Below, in pieces: positions 45,560 through 55,653 of a stretch of DNA of 64,000 bases; within the stretch, counting starts at the first letter, position 1, and each line of letters starts with the position of its first letter. The translations under genes were made by a program, and so were the position numbers. The notes beneath the pieces are model-generated. The model did not search any database. It was given only the letters and a program-made list of their open reading frames with translations, and was not told the DNA's origin. The stretch is from Trifolium pratense (taxonomy: Eukaryota; Streptophyta; Magnoliopsida; Fabales; Fabaceae): NCBI RefSeq assembly GCF_020283565.1, contig NC_060063.1, forward strand, positions 7,400,563-7,464,562, in the 5' to 3' direction.

Positions 45560-45594
45560 AAAAAATATATGAAAATATTCATTTATACATACCT

Positions 45595-46495
45595 AAAAAC
45601 ATAAAGCTCTAAATTAGCAAGGTTCACCTTTTCACTTTGGACAAAAAAACCTTGACATTTAATTATTTTACATTATAAAATTGAGGGTTTATTATGTAAA
45701 TTTTGTTAAATATTGTGCACCCATTTGCTAACTTACACCCAAACATATACTTATAAAAGATGCTTTTATGAAATTCCCAGATTTATGACATCACAATAAT
45801 CATCATCATCATCATCTTCATCATAATAATCATTTCAGAGAAAAAACATCACAAAATTAGATATTCAAAATTAGAAGCAAACAAAATACAAGATGAAAAA
45901 TGAAATGAGAAAAGAACCTGAGTAATGATGATTGATTGTTGCAATGAAGAAAAATCCGATTAAATTGAATGAAACGCGAATCAAGCTATATAACAATGAA
46001 TTTGTATCCAAAAGCGCATGAATCGGAGCACGAAACACGTGAATACAAAAATTTCAAACCAAATTGGGGAAAATTACAAGAACGGAAAAAACCTAAAATA
46101 AACATAAATGATCAAATGTGTAGTTAAGCCTTATGATTATATGATTATGATTATGATGATGGTTATGGTTATGATAATGATGATGTTGATTGTGTTAGGC
46201 TGTGGAATCGATATGGAACGGATCTGGTTGGAGAAGGGAGGGGATGATTATCCATCACTTTTAATTTGTTCACATGAGGTTGTAAGATCCATAAGAAATG
46301 CAGCTTATGTTAAGTGTTGCTGAGCACACATAAGTCACAGTTAAAAGTTAACGTTGAAAAAGATGCTAGTAGAAGTGGAGCAAGTGAGCCACGTGAGATG
46401 ATAAAGGTCGAATCTTTCAAAATCAATGATGACAAAGCGAAGAATTAATCAAGCAAGAAAATAAAAGTTTAATTATTTTCACTTATTCACAAAAT
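45595..46495. other. Former upstream DNA of the NAC gene, beyond the LINE
   Basis: No gene is established. ATC-rich microsatellites lie at 45795-45830 and 46130-46190. The stretch AAACCTAAAATAAACATAAA...TGTGTAGTTAAGCC (46088-46127) is a single right arm of the foldback family at 47172-47512. Confidence 0.45.
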
Positions 46496-46512
46496 TGATC
46501 CTTCCTATTTTA

Positions 46513-46670
46513 TTTTTATTTTTGGCTTTTACCGCCAGTTTAATCTAATTTGGGGGTCAGTTCTGGCATCAAGTGGTTCTGGTCCCCTCCCGATCACAAT
46601 TGGGGAGATCGAACCGTGGTCCTTCTTATCAAGTTTAACGTCAATCACAACTGAAACAATTAACGATTGG
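46513..46670 (-). mobile_element. SINE (minus strand) with perfect 17-bp target-site duplication
   Basis: TGATCCTTCCTATTTTA flanks it exactly at 46496-46512 and 46671-46687. On the minus strand it has box-B-like CACGGTTCGATCTCCCC, then GATCGGGAGGGGACCAGAAC and CCCAAATTAGATTAAACTGG. It is the best-preserved copy of the family also at 33841-33991 and 37093-37195. Confidence 0.92.
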
Positions 46671-46687
46671 TGATCCTTCCTATTTTA

Positions 46688-47162
46688 AGATCACACATTT
46701 ATGGTCCCTCCATTAATTTTGTACTTAATAATGATGAGTTAACATAGCGCTCTGCCCTCTTTTTGTAACAAAAAAAATGATGAGTTAATATATTTTAAAT
46801 GATGTGACGTACAATCAGATTATATTAAATGATCAAAAGTCGTGAAATTACAAGAAAACGCATTAAGAACTTCGGTTTCAATTTCATAAATTATTCATTT
46901 TTGTAATTTAATCAATGTCGTATGTCATGTCATTTGAACTATATTAAATCACTAATGTTGTATGTCATGTCATTTAAACTATATTAAATCACTAATGTTA
47001 AGTGACGAGACTTTTTTGCAAGTGCACAAAATTACTACCAAGTAATAAAGTGATAAGTTACCGTCTCAACGGGGATTGTGCCAAAATTACTAGTTTTGCT
47101 TAGGAATTTAGAAAATAAATTGCTTTGCATTCACTTTGTTGGTTTGAAATAGTTTTTCTATT
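46688..47162. repeat. LTR-retrotransposon-like non-coding sequence, left part
   Basis: A 44-bp unit (GTATGTCATGTCATTT(G/A)AACTATATTAAATCACTAATGTT) is tandemly repeated at about 46918-46998. From about 47005 the text GCAAGTGCACAAAATTACTACCAAGTAATAAAG...GGGATTGTGCCAAAATTACTAG is typical of the non-coding end of legume Ty3-type retrotransposons. It appears to continue beyond the foldback and CACTA insertions to about 53460. Confidence 0.4.
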
Positions 47163-47171
47163 AAAAGTAAA

Positions 47172-47512
47172 GGTTTAACTACACATTTGGTCCCTTACGT
47201 TTATTTTAGGTTTCAATTTGATCTCCTACGTTTAAAAAGTATCAATTTGGTCCATTACGTTTATTTTAGGTTTCAAGTTAGTCCTTTCCGTTAGTTTTGT
47301 TACTAACACCGTTTGAACAGTACATGTGTGTGTGTCTAAGTGCCACGTGTCTGTCCACATATGCAAATTGGTTGCCACATGTGACAAAATTGACGGGAAG
47401 GACTAACTTGAAACCTAAAATAAACGTAAAGGACTAAATTGATACTTTTTAAACGTAAAGGACCAAATTGAAACCTAAAATAAACGTAAGGGACCAAATG
47501 TGTAGTTAAGCC
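47172..47512. mobile_element. Foldback MULE, 341 bp, with 9-bp duplication (8/9)
   Basis: GGTTTAACTACACATTTGGT on the left is inverse to ACCAAATGTGTAGTTAAGCC on the right. Arms are about 155 bp, with TTTATTTTAGGTTTCAA blocks. AAAAGTAAA (47163-47171) and AAAAATAAA (47513-47521) flank it. It has no ORF. Confidence 0.8.
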
Positions 47513-47521
47513 AAAAATAAA

Positions 47522-47894
47522 TAATAATTAAAGTAAAAGACGGAGAAATAAGGCAATAAAAATAAAAGGGGTGTGTGAGTAGACACACGGGGTGGTGAAG
47601 TGTTTCGAATCCCTCCCTTATTCCTGCTTGGTAACCGGCGTTATACTTTTCTTCATTATTGGTTATGATCTACTGGATTAATTTCTATTAAAATAAGTTT
47701 AGTGTTACTATTCTTATTTCTATTGCAATATGAATAAAGTCTAATCAATGGTTGATAGGTTTCCCTTGGTTTTATAATATCCTCACCTTTAACAGGTTCA
47801 GCCTTTAAAAGCGCTTCCTTACCTTTAAAAGTTCAATGTTTGACAAGTTCTCTCTACCTCGATTAATTTACCTAAATATGCAGAATTTAACTAT
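47522..47894. repeat. Non-coding retrotransposon-like sequence between MULE and CACTA
   Basis: Features such as GAATCCCTCCCTTATTCCTG and ACCTTTAACAGGTTCAGCC occur without an ORF. It seems to be the same host repeat that resumes after 53156. Confidence 0.4.
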
Positions 47895-48239
47895 CACTAG
47901 TAGAAATATGACATATTACTTAAGCATTTTACATCTGACGAACATATGTCAGATGTAAAACGCTATATGGAGTAGTCTTTTCATCTGGTCTCAATATCCA
48001 CAGATGTAAAAAATATATAGACAAGACTTTTTACATCTGACTTCAATATACCAGATGAATAACTAAACGCGGTGGCAATCTTGTAATTATGGTGAAAATT
48101 ATCTAAAATACATATATATCTGGCCATATTTAGCCTCAGATATAAAAAGTCAGGTTGAATAAAAAAAATAAAATAATATTTTTGGAATAGAGGTTATGTA
48201 CGCAAGACAAAAAAAACGAACTCACACAAAAAAAAAAGA

Positions 48240-48570
48240 AATCGATACAATACAACCCTAGCTCTCTCTCGCGATGCAAACCCTCATCAGCGCCGTCCTC
48301 CACCGGCGACGAGATTGAACCTCAGCGCCGTCCTTTAATCAACTCACCACCACCGCCTTATCTCAGCAGTCGTTCTCTCTCTCTCACTCGCGCAGTCGTC
48401 CTCTCTCTCTCACTCGCGCAGTCGTCCTCTACCCTCACGAACCCTAACTCCAAATCGAAGGTTGTCTTTCATTCTCCAGCCTCTACTCTCACGAATCGAA
48501 GGTTGTCCTCCTTTCTCCGGCCTCTACTCTCACGAATTGAAGCTTGTCTTTCTCTTTCACATCGATTCAG
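48240..48570 (+). repeat. CT-rich leader-like region in the CACTA element
   Basis: Short tandem repeats TCTCTCACTCGCGCAGTCGT (twice, about 48377-48425) and CCTCTACTCTCACGAAT(C/T)GAAG (twice, about 48480-48545) lie in a C/T-rich stretch. It resembles a plant 5' UTR and may be the leader of the element's transcript. The only frames are very short. Confidence 0.45.
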
Positions 48571-49603
48571 GTACGTACTCTTGTTTCTCACGAATCGAAG
48601 GTTTTAGCTCTTAGCTCTTTGTGGTTTGTTACTTGATTTTGTTTCTACTGAACTGTTTCTTTGTGTTTGTGGTTTATTTTGTTTCTACTGAACTGTTACC
48701 TGATTTGGTTTTAGCTCTTATTCTTTGTGTTTGTGTTAAAGTTTAGTGGTAAAGTTTAAGTGATTAAAAATGGAACGGTAAACATGAGACGCAGATTTAA
48801 TTGAGAAAATTGAAGAAAGGAACACATGTCTTGGTAAGTGGAACACTGAAATGGAAACAATGAAAGTGAGTGAGTTAAGTGTGGAGAAGAGAAAGAAATG
48901 TGAACATAGAGAACTGGTTTGATTATAGATCTTATCTCACTGTCAAACATATAACAAGTTTATATATGGCTGAGCATTGAGCAACTACTATCTTGAGCTT
49001 AAACATAATCACTAACAAGCTGTAAATTTAAAAGATACATGGTAAACTAAACTGAACCATTTTTTATATATAGAAGAATAAGAACAATCCAATCAAAGGA
49101 GATCAGTCAAAGTTATGTGTATTGACACATTGTAGTAAAACCAAAGAGACTGTAAAATCTGATACATTGTTTCTGACAAAAGCTGAAATCAGCGAATTAT
49201 AAGAACTTCCATTTCATCTGAAAATAGCAAATCATAATGAACTCAAAGTATTCACATCTAACAACTTGGCAACAACTAGAGAAGAATCTGTTCAATTGAT
49301 TTTCTATGTGTTACCAGATTTCTTTGTGTTTGTGGTTTGTTACCAGATTTCTCTGCATCTAAATTAAAGCTTATTTGCTTGTTTTGAATTCTGGTTTTGT
49401 ATTTGTGTTTTGATGGATAGGGGTTTTGTTCCTATTAATTAATAGTGAAAATTAATGGTTTTCCTTTGTGATTTCTCATTAGTCTCAATCACTACTTGAC
49501 CATTATTTGAGCTTAAAATTAATTTTCCGGGTCTGTACCAAATGAGATTCATAAGCTCAGGTACATTAGTTGACATTACTATAAGTTTTTGATCTAATAA
49601 GAG

Positions 49604-49975
49604 CTATATGGGTTAACATTATAGTATTGTTATTGACATTGAACCAAATATGAAGCAAATAGAAGATAAAGTGATGTTGGTATTTTGGATTTGGTTTTGC
49701 TTTTCTACACTTTCACTTTCCAATCAAGTGACTAATTTATACCTATAATGAATGTCAATGACCTTTTTCAATATAGTAAATAGAAGATAAAGTGATGTTG
49801 GTATTTACTATATGGGTTAACATTATAGTATTGTTATTGACATTGAACCAAATATGAAGCAAATAGAAGATAAAGTGATGTTGGTATTTTGGATTTGGTT
49901 TTGCTTTTCTACACTTTCACTTTCCAATCAAGTGACTAATTTATACCTATAATGAATGTCAATGACCTTTTTCAA
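49604..49975 (+). repeat. Internal duplication of about 170 bp in the CACTA element
   Basis: CTATATGGGTTAACATTATA...GTCAATGACCTTTTTCAATA occurs at 49604-49780 and again from 49808 to 49975, with no obvious mismatch. A 27-bp leftover of the same unit lies between them. It has no coding content. Confidence 0.8.
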
Positions 49976-50230
49976 TAACTTTGTGGATCAATACTTTGCT
50001 TTTGCAAAATTTCATGTTTCAGTTTCTTTTGGACTCTTCTGCATTTGTTTTGATCATTTTTGTGTTGTTTTGAAGTATGTTAGTTTGATGAGGATGTTAA
50101 GATGTTAGATTATTAGGACACTGAGTTGTTCATGAGCCTGCATGATCTAGAGTTTTACTGCTATGAATTTTTAAATTATGCTTTTGAAACAACTGAAGAC
50201 TGAATATACTTACTGCTCTAGTGTAACAGG

Positions 50231-50322
50231 ATCTCATCTTGGGCCTGCGGTTTTACACGAACTGTTGTTCTTCAATATCTCATCTTGGGCCTGCGGTTTT
50301 ACACGAACTGTTGTTCTTCAAT
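50231..50322 (+). repeat. Exact 46-bp tandem duplication in the CACTA element
   Basis: ATCTCATCTTGGGCCTGCGG...TGTTGTTCTTCAAT is present twice head-to-tail (50231-50276 and 50277-50322) without mismatch. Confidence 0.9.
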
Positions 50323-51734
50323 GGTACTCTATTTAGTACAAAATAATGTCAAGTATCTTACATTAAAATAAGATTTTGTTCTTACACAAGTATCTTGAGC
50401 TCTACATGCTAATCTGCACATTCTTACTAAATAAACATATCTTGTTATGAATTTTAAAGTTCAAATTGTTAATTTGTGGATGATTTACCTCCAGATTCTA
50501 TCCTGGTGTTACTGATGCATTAAAATTTGCAAGCACAAGAGTGTACAATGTACATTGTCACCACAAAACAGGTCTGACTTCTCTCTTTGCTCCTACCATG
50601 AACACAATAGTCCTAATCCTATGACATGCCATTATTTATACTTTTGCCAATAATTAGCATCTGATAAAATTTATGAATGTGAATTTTGTAAATGTTAATT
50701 ACCATTGCCAATAATTAGGATATGACACAAATTCCTAATTGGCAACATCTGATTTATCATATTTCACAGACCCTGAAATGAAACTAAATTTGCAATAGCT
50801 GGTCATACTTGGTCTATGTACTCATTGAAGGATTAGTAATAGTAATAGTGGATATGCAATCACACATGCTGCATTAAATTGTAGTACATGAACACTAACT
50901 AGGATTCTTTGTTTTGCATATGATACTTTCTTTTGAGCTTCCATTCACTTTAATTTCACTCCTTAAGTTTAGCAGCGGTAGTACAAAGATAGGACCTCGT
51001 AAGAATTCAATGACTTATGCAGAGAAAGGAGTGCTTCATTTTGGGTAAGCTGCTCTTTTTTACCTGACGCTATTGTGCTATTAATTAGTCTGGCTTGATC
51101 ATGAATAAGGTTTGCTTGCTGCATTTTGGTTTTACAATACCGAAGTTTTCTGGTTTGGCAGGTTGTGAACATGTTTGTTCTTTCTGATTAATAAATTGGT
51201 AATTAGGTATATATTTTGATTATCCAAATTAGGTATTCCAATTATTTATTCATGTGAGTGTTTTGGTAGATTTGTATGTTTTGATTGAGTATGAAGAATT
51301 AGGTATTTCAAACTTCTTATATGAACAGAGCTAATATGAACTCAAAACTTCTTAAATGTTTTGATTTTACTATGATGAAATGATCAATATGTGATGTAAT
51401 CGAAGAATACTATTGCCGTTTAATTATGTAGTTTTTTCAATTTGAAAAAAGGATAGGATTATTTGAAATAGAAATTGCAAACTGCTTCCTGCTAGAAGAA
51501 ATAGGATTATCTGAAATACTTAGGCTTAAAATGCTTAGGATTGGTATTTGAAATTTATAAGAGTTAGATATTTCTCTGATAAAGATGTAGCTTTAGAATG
51601 AGCCAAAACCAACATTGAATAGGAAAAGGAAACTTCATGTTATGAACAAGCATAGACTAACACATGATTACATCAACCGACATTACATCAACTGACATGC
51701 TGGCATTAATTAACTAAATGTCATTTATATGTAG

Positions 51735-52596
51735 ACAAGGGTACAGCCTAACGGCAATGACTGTGGATATTATGTGATGAAGAATATGATTGACATTGTC
51801 TCTGCTAGTATTACAAAGAATTGGATGGAGGTATCGTATTTTTCTTTATCGTGCATATGTAGTAGTGAATGAATGATGATATATAGGCTGCTGTACGTGC
51901 ATATTGTTGTATACTTAGTAGTGAATGAATGATGATATATAGTCTACCTGATGTCAATTATATAGACATTTGTATATAGGCACATGTGCTTGTTTTTTTT
52001 GCTGTTGTGCTTGTTTTTTTTGCTGCTGTGCATGAGCCTTGTTACAAACCAGTAAACATGCTTGCTGTTGTGCTTGTTTTTTTTGCTGCTGTTTGGTAAA
52101 GTTGGTCGGACGACTCAGATGTGTCCGAGAGTTATGACTTAAAATTTTGAATTAGACTTAACTATAAAATCAGTGATTACCATCTCTAGAAAGAGTGTGT
52201 AGCTAAATATGAGGACTCTTAGGACATACCTTTGCTTGAAGATACTTCCATTGCTAAGCAGAACATGTGGATAGTGTGTAGCTGAATCTATTTCTATAGA
52301 AACTACTTGACAGTTAGTTCTTATAGTTTGCATTGGCAAACAATTGGCTATGGCTTTGATCAAATCAGTGCGCTTTAAGCACCTAAATTCTTGATTAATC
52401 CTGCGTGCGTGCTTGCTGGTTCATAACATGTTGTAGTTTACATATGAATTATGTTATTTACATATTGTAGGTGTTCAATGATCCCACGGCATTAACAGAT
52501 GAGGAGTTGTATGATTTGCGAGACCGCTGGGCAACTTGTTTTCTTCAACTATATAATCCCGAGGTAGATTATGATGATGCCGACGAGAAAGATTAG
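51735..52596 (+). pseudogene. Ulp1-like (C48 SUMO protease) C-terminal exons inside the CACTA element
   Basis: Two exons, 51735-51830 and 52471-52596, have good borders (TATATGTAG|, GGAG|GTATCG, ATTGTAG|). They encode TRVQPNGNDCGYYVMKNMID, then VFNDPTALTDEELYDLRDRW and end NPEVDYDDADEKD. QPNGNDCGYYVMK is the catalytic Gln-Cys segment of Ulp1/SENP-type cysteine proteases, which remove SUMO-like modifiers. The catalytic His and Asp exons are not recognised upstream, so the gene seems incomplete. Ulp1-like genes are known passengers of plant MULE and CACTA transposons. Whether this one was captured or belongs to the element is inference. Confidence 0.7.
51985..52095 (+). repeat. Short tandem GCTTGTTTTTTTTGCTG repeats in the CACTA element
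   Basis: TGTGCTTGTTTTTTTTGCTG occurs three times, with variants. Just upstream, GTAGTGAATGAATGATGATA is duplicated (51862 and 51919). Both lie in the intron of the Ulp1-like remnant. Confidence 0.6.
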
Positions 52597-53156
52597 GAGC
52601 TAGCTAGGTTTGTGTGAAGTTACAATGGACTAGTTATGATGATGTTTTAATTTGTATTTTGGATGGATTAGTATTAATTATTATGATGTTTTGTATTTTG
52701 AATTACAATGTGGTTGTACTTTAATGACATTATTACTATATATATGTTGAATGTTGAATGTTGAATTTGAATTTGGCTATGGATGTTGAATTTTAGTATT
52801 ATGTTCTTGATGCAAGTTATGTTATATTGTTGGCATTGTGGGTTAGATTTTTTTAATAAAAAAAAAGATTTAAAATATATATATAAAAAAAAAAGCAGGT
52901 TTTTAAAAAAAAAAAAAAATAGAGTTAAGATTTCACATCAGGTAGACTTGGTCAGATGTAAAAAGTCCAATTTAATTTTAAAAAAATAATATTTGAATTT
53001 CGCCTTGGTCAGAGGTAAAAAGTGTTTTTTTACATCTGACTACGCCAGATGTAAAACGTGTATACTTACTAAGTCTCGTGCGCCTACATCTGATATTGTT
53101 CAGATGTAAAAAGTGGTTTTCGCCAGATGTAAAATAGCTTTTTTCTACTAGTGTAT

Positions 53157-54116
53157 GTGTGATTCGTAATCCTACCCCCTTCCTCAGATACTGAATTTAA
53201 TGGTCTCATGGTTGATCGTTGAATTGTCTTTAGATTCGGGCCTATTAGTCTGTTGTCACGGTATCAGCTAATTCTTATGAGTTCATTCTATAACGTGGTC
53301 AAGATTAAGAACGAAGAATTAAAGCAAGAAAACTTTAGAAAATAACTGAATAACAATCGAATATAAACTTTTTCGAACCAAAATTACATGTCTCAAGCAT
53401 TCATAAGGGAGTTCATCTACTCGACCTAACCTAGGAAAATAAAATTACAAAGACAATAAAAGAAAGGAACCTTGTTGCCTCGTGTAACAGCCCGGGCCCC
53501 TTTTCTACGTATTTAGTAGGCAATCCCGGCTGTCACCTCACGATCTTCTCCACCCCCCTCTCTAGTGGAGTTTTTGCCTTCCGTGGGAATCGAACCACGT
53601 ACCTTGGGGTTCAAGTATGTGATCATCGTGCTACGATGGATTGATTTGTTTTATTTTTTTAACCGTCTTCTCATCATGCTGCGATGGCCATCCATCGTGG
53701 TGCGATGAGTTCTTCAATTTATTTCTTTTTTCCCTTTTTGATGTTTTTTCCACTTTTCTTGTTTCTTGGTCAAGTAACTTTATTTTTCTAGATTTTTGCT
53801 TGCTTTTGGTCTTCAATTGCTATTAAAACTACTCTAAAATAATACTAAAACTGATGGATGGACTAAAACTGGATGATTTTAAAATGGAAGACCAATTTCG
53901 TGAGTGGGTGATTTTAATATTTTAAATAAACCAAATGTCGTCTTCTTTTGTGATTTTGTCTCTTTTTTTTTCTCGTTTTTCTAAGTCATTCCCCAAATTT
54001 TTGTTATTTTTTTTATGAAATGTTATTTTTCTTTCTATTATCTACTTTTAGTATATATATATATATAGAAGAAATAAAGTAATTTTTGTTGTACATTTAA
54101 TATTTCCTCGTCTTCA
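53157..54116. repeat. Retrotransposon-like non-coding sequence after the CACTA element
   Basis: GTGTGATTCGTAATCCTACC... continues the host repeat interrupted at 47894. TGTAACAGCCCGGGCC at 53484 looks like an LTR start. A box-B-like GTGGTTCGATTCCCACGG (minus strand, 53582-53599) hints at a SINE, without other support. ATCGTGGTGCGATGAG and neighbours mirror the palindromic repeat at 5700-6003. Confidence 0.4.
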
Positions 54117-54125
54117 TAATCTCTC

Positions 54126-54632
54126 GGTTAAATTGTAGTTTTGGTCCCCACGTTTCCTAATTGTGCAATTTTAGTCCCCTTAGTTTCAAACGAGCGATTT
54201 TAGTCCCCCATGTTTGCCTCCTTTTGCATTTCTTGGTCCCTTTGACTATTTTGACCAAAAAATTGATGACATGGAATTTTGGTGACACATGTGTTAATTT
54301 TATTGGGCAACCTACAAAAAATATTTTTTTTAAAAAAAAAATTAAAAAATCCAAGGAAGGTCACGTGATATTTTTTTTTGTTAAAATATTAATCTAAAAT
54401 TAAAAAACAATAATATTTTTTTTGCTAAAAATATTTTTTTGTAGGTTGTCTAATAAAATTAAGACATGTGTCACTAAAATTCCATGTCATCAATATTTTT
54501 GGTCAAAATAGTCAAAGGGACCAAGAAATGCAAAAGGGGGCAAACGTGAGGGACTAAAATCGCTCGTTTGAAACTAGAGGGACTAAAATCGCACAATTAG
54601 GAAACGTGGGGGACCAAAATTGCAATTTAGCC
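54126..54632. mobile_element. Foldback MULE, 507 bp, with 9-bp duplication (8/9)
   Basis: GGTTAAATTGTAGTTTTGGT on the left is inverse to ACCAAAATTGCAATTTAGCC on the right. The arms run almost to the centre, with ATTTTAGTCCC blocks. TAATCTCTC (54117-54125) and TAATCTCTT (54633-54641) flank it. It has no ORF of note. Confidence 0.82.
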
Positions 54633-54641
54633 TAATCTCTT

Positions 54642-55340
54642 AACCTGCTCGAGGCATTTTATCTTTGCTGCATTAAATGCGCTTAGCAAGCATGCTCACA
54701 GTCAATGATGTTCATAGAGTTCATTTTGCTTTACTTGTTATCTTTTTGGGTAACGTCTAATCTCCCTTGTATATATTTATTTTATTATTTTTTATTAATA
54801 TAATATATATGCGATATATAGATATAGGACAGTGGTGTGTAGAGGTGTCAACTTAGTTGAGATGACAACATGCTCCCTTATAGCTAGGAATTTGTTGTAG
54901 CACTTTGTCACGGCCTGTGTCAACAGTTTTTGTTTATTCATTTTACTTTTAAATGCCCATTTTCTACAATAAAACTTCAAGGAACACTGAAATAGACGAA
55001 ATTCTGATTTCTAGCTATACCACATTCTCAATGTAAAAATCCATCTCCGCTCCTGTAAACAATTTCAAGTATCAATAATATTTTCTTTTCTTAGCCCAGT
55101 TTTCTTTTTTTATTTAGTTTTTGCATCTGCTCACTATGATCAGGTTGTGAGTAATTCCATTTTATCTTGGGATTATGGAAAAGCATAATTTTGTAAGGTA
55201 GTAAAAACAAAACAAAAAGTATATAAAAAATAAAAACATGTGATTGTTTTAGACAAAAATAAAAATTTGTTAACTTTATAAGAACAAAAAATATATTTAA
55301 CCTTATACGAAGAATAATTTTTATGCAAATAAGTTAACTG
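54642..55340. other. AT-rich intergenic DNA
   Basis: Nothing recognisable is seen. Confidence 0.4.
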
Positions 55341-55345
55341 CTTTG

Positions 55346-55648
55346 TGTTAGAAATAATATAAAATTATTGATGTGACTCTATCCTAATAGCTTAAACTTT
55401 TGGGATAATCGGTCATTTGACATGGTATCAGAGCCTCTATGACGAAGTGGTCTAGAGTTCGATCCTCGTTCCCCTCGCTTTCTAATTAAAAAGTAGAATT
55501 TAAACATATGGTAGGTGGACTTATGCATTATCCACGCTTCAAGCCCAAATGGGTTCTTTCGTGAGGGGGCGTGTTAGAAATAATATAAAACCATTGATGT
55601 GACTCTATCCTAATAGCTTAAACTTTTTGGATAATTGGTCATTTGACA
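55346..55648 (+). mobile_element. Complete TRIM: 303 bp with 77-bp LTRs
   Basis: LTRs at 55346-55422 and 55572-55648 both start TGTTAGAAATAATATAAAA and end GGTCATTTGACA, with few differences. The primer-binding site TGGTATCAGAGCC (55423-55435), complementary in type to initiator Met-tRNA, directly follows the 5' LTR. The purine tract GTGAGGGGGCG directly precedes the 3' LTR. CTTTG flanks the element at 55341-55345 and 55649-55653. All landmarks of a terminal-repeat retrotransposon in miniature are present, with no coding capacity. It must use proteins from another LTR element. Confidence 0.95.
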
Positions 55649-55653
55649 CTTTG

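Larger units (their letters stand above)
38999..45580 (-). mobile_element. Apparently complete two-ORF LINE with 14-bp target-site duplication
   Basis: ATTTATACATACCT flanks the element exactly at 38985-38998 and 45581-45594. A T-run (38999-39027, poly-A on the minus strand) follows the low-coordinate copy. ORF1 (42836-45559) and ORF2 (39150-42839) are uninterrupted. The element is about 6.58 kb, L1-type as in other plants. The 5' leader before the first ATG is only about 21 nt and follows a CT/GA microsatellite, so either the leader is very short or the copy is slightly 5' truncated. It sits in the same orientation as the NAC gene, about 1.03 kb upstream of its ATG. The intact frames and exact duplication suggest a recent, possibly active copy. 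Confidence 0.93.
47895..53153 (+). mobile_element. CACTA (En/Spm) transposon, 5.26 kb, with TAT target-site duplication
   Basis: The element begins CACTAGTAGAAATATG and ends TTTTTTCTACTAGTG, flanked by TAT on both sides (47892-47894, 53154-53156). The 3-bp duplication and CACTA ends define the superfamily. Subterminal regions are packed with the 11-13 bp motif TTTTACATCTG(A/G)C in both orientations. At 47927-47960 two copies form a perfect hairpin with 13-bp arms. At the right end copies occur from about 52935 to 53140. These are likely transposase-binding sites. No TnpD-type transposase is found, so it is probably non-autonomous. A Ulp1 protease tail lies at 51735-52596. Confidence 0.92.

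Noticed and set aside
46108..46323. 71-codon frame starting with Met/Ile-rich run
   Set aside because: The first half is an ATG/ATT microsatellite; no recognisable domain or splice context.
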